64,000 bases of DNA. Origin: Utricularia gibba. Lineage: Eukaryota; Streptophyta; Magnoliopsida; Lamiales; Lentibulariaceae. The stretch lies in NCBI GenBank assembly GCA_002189035.1, contig NEEC01000027.1:558001-622000 (forward strand), given 5' to 3'. The position numbers were made by a program, and so were the translations under genes. The notes below the pieces were generated by a model. It made no database searches. It had not been told where the DNA came from and saw only the letters and a list, made by a program, of their open reading frames with translations. Positions 59,133-64,000 of this stretch are shown here, piece after piece; position 1 is the stretch's first letter, and each line of letters opens with the position of its first letter.

Positions 59133-62100
59133 CACACCTTCCAATGAAATGCATATGTTTTGCATGCGAGAAATCGCATTCGCGTCGAATCGGAAGTCCC
59201 GAATCGCATCGTCGCGATCGTCGTTGCCACTTTGTGGCACAATTGATGGCAAATATAAGGCAATAAATCGAGCTCTGATACATCGTCGAACGACGATGCT
59301 TCCAACACGGAAGATGACCGCTTCGAATGAGCTTCGAAACGGTGTGTCGTGCGCAACGCGGGTAATCACAGTTTTGAAGATATCGACAAAATACGGAATG
59401 GTGCACGAGGTCTACATCAGGTGTGGGTTGTAAGGGATCGCCTCGAAAACGAAAATTTCACACCTTCCAATGAAATCCATATGTCTTGAAAGCGAGAAAT
59501 CACATTCGCGTCGAATCGGAAGTCCCGAATCGCATCGTCGCGATCGTCGTGGCCACTGTGTGCCACAAATGAAGGCTAATATAAGTCAATAATTCATGCT
59601 CTCATACATCGTCGGTCGACAAAGCCTCCAACACGGAAGATGACCGGCTCGGAATGAGCTTCGAAACGGTGTGTCGTGCGCAACGCGGCTCATCACGGTT
59701 CTCAAGATATCGACAAAATACGGGATGGTGCACGAGTCCTGTATCAGGTTTGGGTTGGAACACACCGACGCATTGTAAGGGATCGCCGCGAAAACGAAAA
59801 TTTCACACCTTCCAATGAAATGCAAATGTTTTGCAAGTGAGAAATCACATTCGCGTCTAATCGGAAGTCACGAGTCGCATCGTCACGAACATCGTGGCCA
59901 CTTTGTGGCATAATTGAAGGCTAATATAAGGCAATAATTCGAGCTCTGATACATTGTCGGACGACAAAGCTTCCAACACAGAAGATGACCGGCTCAGAAT
60001 GAGCTTTGAAACGGTATCCTGTGCGTAGCGTGACTCATCACGGTTTGCAAGATATCGACAAGATATTGAACGAGGCATGAGGCATGCATCATGTGTGCGT
60101 AGGAACACACCCGTGGCATTGTAAGGGATCGCGTCGAAAACGAAAATTTCACACCTTCCAATGAAATGCATATGTTTTGCATGCGAGAAATCACATTCGC
60201 ATCGAATCGGAAGTCCCGAGTCGCATCGTCACGAACGTCGTGGCCAATTTGGGGCACAATTGAAGGCTAAAATACGGCAATAATTCGAGCTCTGATACAT
60301 CGTCGGACGACAAAGCTTCCAACACGGAAGATGACCGGCTCAGAATGAGATTTAAAACGTCATGCTGTGCGCAGCGTCACTCATCACGGTTTGCAAGATA
60401 TTGCAAGATATTGAACGCGGCACGAAGCATGCATCAGTTGTGCGTATGAACACACCCGTGGCATTGTAAGGGATCACCTCAAAAATGAAAATTTCACACC
60501 TTCCAATGAAATCCATATGTTTTACAAACGAGAAATCACATTCGCGTCGAATCGGAAGCCCCGAGTCGAATTATCGCGAACGTCATGGCAACTTTGTGGC
60601 ACAATTGAAGGCTAATATAAGGAAATAATTCGAGCTCTGATAAATCGTCGGACGACGAAGCTTCCATCACGGATGATGACCGCCTCAGAATGAGCTTCGA
60701 AACGGTGTGTCGTGCGCAACGCGGGTAATCACGGTTTTGAAGATATCGACAAGATATTGAACGAGGCACGAGGCATGCATCAGGTGTGCGTAAGAACACA
60801 CCCGTGGCATTGTAAGGGATCGCCTCGAAAACGAAAATTTCACACCTTCCAATGAAATGCATATGTTTTGCATGCGAGAAATCGCATTCGCGTCGAATCG
60901 GAAGTCCCGAATCGCATCGTCGCGATCGTCGTTGCCACTTTGTGGCACAATTGATGGCAAATATAAGGCAATAAATCGAGCTCTGATACATCGTCGAACG
61001 ACGATGCTTCCAACACGGAAGATGACCGCCTTCGAATGAGCTTCGAAACGGTGTGTCGTGCGCAACGCGGGTAATCACAGTTTTGAAGATATCGACAAAA
61101 TACGGAATGGTGCACGAGGTCTACATCAGGTGTGGGTTGTAAGGGATCGCCTCGAAAACGAAAATTTCACACCTTCCAATGAAATCCATATGTCTTGAAA
61201 GCGAGAAATCACATTCGCGTCGAATCGGAAGTCCCGAATCGCATCGTCGCGATCGTCGTGGCCACTGTGTGCCACAATGAAGGCTAATATAAGTCAATAA
61301 TTCATGCTCTCATACATCGTCGGTCGACAAAGCTCCAACACGGAAGATGACCGGCTCGGAATGAGCTTCGAAACGGTGTGTCGTGCGCAACGCGGCTCAT
61401 CACGGTTCTCAAGATATCGACAAAATACGGGATGGTGCACGAGTCATGTATCAGGTTTGGGTTGGAACACACCCGCATTGTAAGGGATCGCCGCGAAAAC
61501 GAAAATTTCACACCTTCCAATGAAATGCAATGTTTTGCAAGTGAGAAATCACATTCGCGTCTAATCGGAAGTCCGAGTCGCATCGTCACGAACATCGTGG
61601 CCACTTTGTGGCATAATTGAAGGCTAATATAAGGCAATAATTCGAGCTCTGATACATTGTCGGACGACAAAGCTTCCAACACGGAAGATGACCGGCTCAG
61701 AATGAGCTTTGAAACGGTATCCTGTGCGTAGCGTGACTCATCACGGTTTGCAAGATATCGACAAGATATTGAACGAGGCATGAGGCATGCATCATGTGTG
61801 CGTAGGAACACACCCGTGGCATTGTAAGGGATCGCGTCGAAAACGAAAATTTCACACCTTCCAATGAAATGCATATGTTTTGCATGCGAGAAATCACATT
61901 CGCATCGAATCGGAAGTCCCGAGTCGCATCGTCACGAACGTCGTGGCCAATTTGGGGCACAATTGAAGGCTAAAATACGGCAATAATTCGAGCTCTGATA
62001 CATCGTCGGACGACAAAGCTTCCAACACGGAAGATGACCGGCTCAGAATGAGATTTAAAACGTCATGCTGTGCGCAGCGTCACTCATCACGGTTTGCAAG

Positions 62101-62543
62101 ATATTGCAAGATATTGAACGCGGCACGAAGCATGCATCAGTTGTGCGTATGAACACACCCGTGGCATTGTAAGGGATCACCTCAAAAATGAAAATTTCAC
62201 ACCTTCCAATGAAATCCATATGTTTTACAAACGAGAAATCACATTCGCGTCGAATCGGAAGCCCCGAGTCGAATTATCGCGAACGTCATGGCAACTTTGT
62301 GGCACAATTGAAGGCTAATATAAGGAAATAATTCGAGCTCTGATAAATCGTCGGACGACGAAGCTTCCATCACGGATGATGACCGCCTCAGAATGAGCTT
62401 CGAAACGGTGTGTCGTGCGCAACGCGGGTAATCACGGTTTTGAAGATATCGACAAGATATTGAACGAGGCACGAGGCATGCATCAGGTGTGCGTAAGAAC
62501 ACACCCGTGGCATTGTAAGGGATCGCCTCGAAAACGAAAATTT
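59133..62543. repeat. Second pair of five-monomer higher-order units
   Basis: 59133-60840 (1,708 bp) and 60841-62543 (1,703 bp) repeat the units at 53303 and 55013, offset by about 5.83 kb, with a few single-base losses. Together with the flanking monomers this shows a roughly 5.8-kb block duplicated in tandem (51.9-57.4 and 57.4-63.2 kb). Confidence 0.88.
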
Positions 62544-64000
62544 CACACCTTCCAATGAAATCCATATGTCTTGATGCGAAAATCACATTCACGTCGAATC
62601 GGAAGTCCCGAGTCGCATCGTCGCGAACGTCGTGGCCAATTTGGGGCACAATTGAAGGCTAAATACGACAATAATTCGAGCTCTGATACATCGTCGGATG
62701 ACAAAGCTTCCAACACGGAAGATGACCGCCTCCGAATGAGCTTCGAAACGGTGTGTCGTGCGCAACGCGGTAATCACGGTTTTGAAGATATCGACAAAAT
62801 ACGGAATGGTGCACGAGGTCTACATCAGGTGTGGGTTGGAAACACCCGTGGCATTGTAAGGGATCGCCTCGAAAACGAAAATTTCACACCTTCCCAATGT
62901 ATGCATGCGCGAAATCCCATTCCTGTCGAATCGGAAGTCCCGAGTCAAACCATCGCGAACGTCGTGGCCACTTTGTGGCACAATTGAAGGCTAATAGAAG
63001 GCAATAATTCGAGCTCTGATACATTGTCGGACGACAAAGCTTCCAACACGGAAGATGACCGGCTCAGAATGAGCTTTGAAACGGTATCCTGTGCGTAGCG
63101 TGACTCATCACGGTTTGCAAGATATCGACAAGATATTGAACGAGGCACGAGGCATGCATCATGTGTGCGTAGGAACACACCCGTGGCATTGTAAGGGATC
63201 GCGTCGAAAACAAAAATTTCACACCTTCCAATGAAATGCATATGCTTTGCATGCGAGAAATCCCATTCCTGTCGAATCGGAAGTCCCGAGTCACACCATC
63301 GCGAACGTCGTGGCCACTTTGTGGCACAATTGAAGGCTAATAGAAGGCAATAATTAGAGCTCTGATACATCGTCGGATTACGAAGCTTCCAACACGGAAG
63401 ATGCTCGGCTAAGAATGAGCTTTGAAACGTCATGCGTGCGCAGCGTGACTCATCACGGTTTGCAAGATATCGACAAGATATTGAACGAGGCACGAGGCAT
63501 GCATCAGGTGTGCGTAAGAACACACCCGTGCATTGTAAGGGATCGCCTCGAAAACGAAAATTTCACACCTTCCAATGAAATGCATGCGCGAAATCCCATT
63601 CCTGTCGAATCGGAAGTCCCGAGTCAAACCATCGCGAACGTCGTGGCCACTTTGTGGCACAATTGAAGGCTAATAGAAGGCAATAATTCGAGCTCTGATA
63701 CATTGTCGGACGACAAAGCTTCCAACACGGAAGATGACCGGCTCAGAATGAGCTTTGAAACGGTATCCTGTGCGTAGCGTGACTCATCACGGTTTGCAAG
63801 ATATCGACAAGATATTGAACGAGGCACGAGGCATGCATCATGTGTGCGTAGGAACACACCCGTGGCATTGTAAGGGATCGCGTCGAAAACGAAAATTTCA
63901 CACCTTCCAATGAAATGCATATGTTTTGCATGCGAGAAATCACATTCGCATCGAATCGGAAGTCCCGAGTCGCATCGTCGCGAACGTCGTGGCCAATTTG

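Larger units (their letters stand above)
51030..64000. repeat. Tandem satellite array, 345-346 bp monomer with higher-order structure
   Basis: Anchoring on the motif ttcacaccttccaatgaaat, I count 37 copies, the first degenerate. Anchors fall at 51347, 51921, 52266, 52612, 52958, 53303, 53630, 53976, 54322, 54667, 55013, 55340, 55686, 56032, 56377, 56723, 57069, 57404 and so on to 63899. Most spacings are 345 or 346; recurrent short forms are 335 and 327. Five monomers (346+346+345+346+327) form a 1,710-bp unit. Each monomer contains SacI (gagctc) and usually HindIII (aagctt) sites about 30 bp apart, and many CpG. The array continues past the right edge. Long open frames on the minus strand are side effects of few stops and a period of 345 = 3 x 115; I do not call genes here. 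Confidence 0.97.

Noticed and set aside
51646-63943. Many minus-strand open frames of 80-285 codons in the satellite (for example starting MPQIGHDVRDDATRDF or MHFIGRCEIFVFDAIPY)
   Set aside because: They repeat at monomer spacing in two overlapping frames, shift frame when a monomer is 346 rather than 345 bp, and have no start context, splice structure or domain. The open length comes from few stops in the monomer.
51030-64000. Regularly spaced repeats resembling a CRISPR-like array
   Set aside because: The whole 346-bp unit is conserved, with no unique spacers between short repeats, and the context is a plant nuclear genome.

Overview
The window is nuclear DNA from a flowering plant. It holds interrupted protein-coding genes with canonical GT-AG introns. 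The families are plant-specific or have plant-specific architecture: a G-box bZIP, a PDR-type ABCG transporter, SWIRM-amine oxidase LDL1, SDP6, TH2, alpha-expansin, a dirigent protein, and a CAN-type nuclease. There are no bacterial operons and no recognisable intact transposon. I cannot name the species.

Layout. About 0.5-50.5 kb is a gene-rich euchromatic block with 17 genes on both strands. In order they are: GBF-type bZIP (+), MTV1-like ENTH/VHS protein (-), AMMECR1 (+), PDR/ABCG transporter (+), a plastid DUF3783-like protein (-), LDL1 histone demethylase (-), SDP6 glycerol-3-phosphate dehydrogenase (-), a plastid-type GNAT acetyltransferase (+), TH2 thiamine-phosphate phosphatase (+), SCYL1 pseudokinase (+), GOST/GPR107-type seven-TM protein (+), CAN nuclease (+), a Sel1-repeat protein (-), a BTB/POZ protein (-), alpha-expansin (-), a Coa1-type mitochondrial protein (-) and a dirigent protein (+). 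Three gene pairs are head-to-head with 325-445 bp between start codons. The genes do not form a pathway; most are housekeeping genes. The CAN nuclease and BTB genes also lie near each other in Arabidopsis.

From about 51.0 kb to the end of the window (13 kb) the sequence becomes a tandem satellite with a 345-346 bp monomer and about 37 copies. It has nested higher-order structure: a five-monomer 1.71-kb unit occurs twice inside a roughly 5.8-kb block, and that block itself occurs twice. The outermost copies next to the genes are decayed, largely by CpG to TpG/CpA change, while the interior copies are nearly identical and CpG-rich. The window therefore captures a gene/satellite boundary.

A second pattern crosses the whole window. 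Five conserved genes (AMMECR1, LDL1, SDP6, TH2, SCYL1) each have exactly one frame break that one extra base repairs, in four cases at a G/C run of five or six. Similar single-base losses accumulate in the second satellite block. I read this mainly as homopolymer compression in the assembly rather than five pseudogenes, but it needs checking. All exon joins below are my own manual reconstructions from splice sites and family knowledge.
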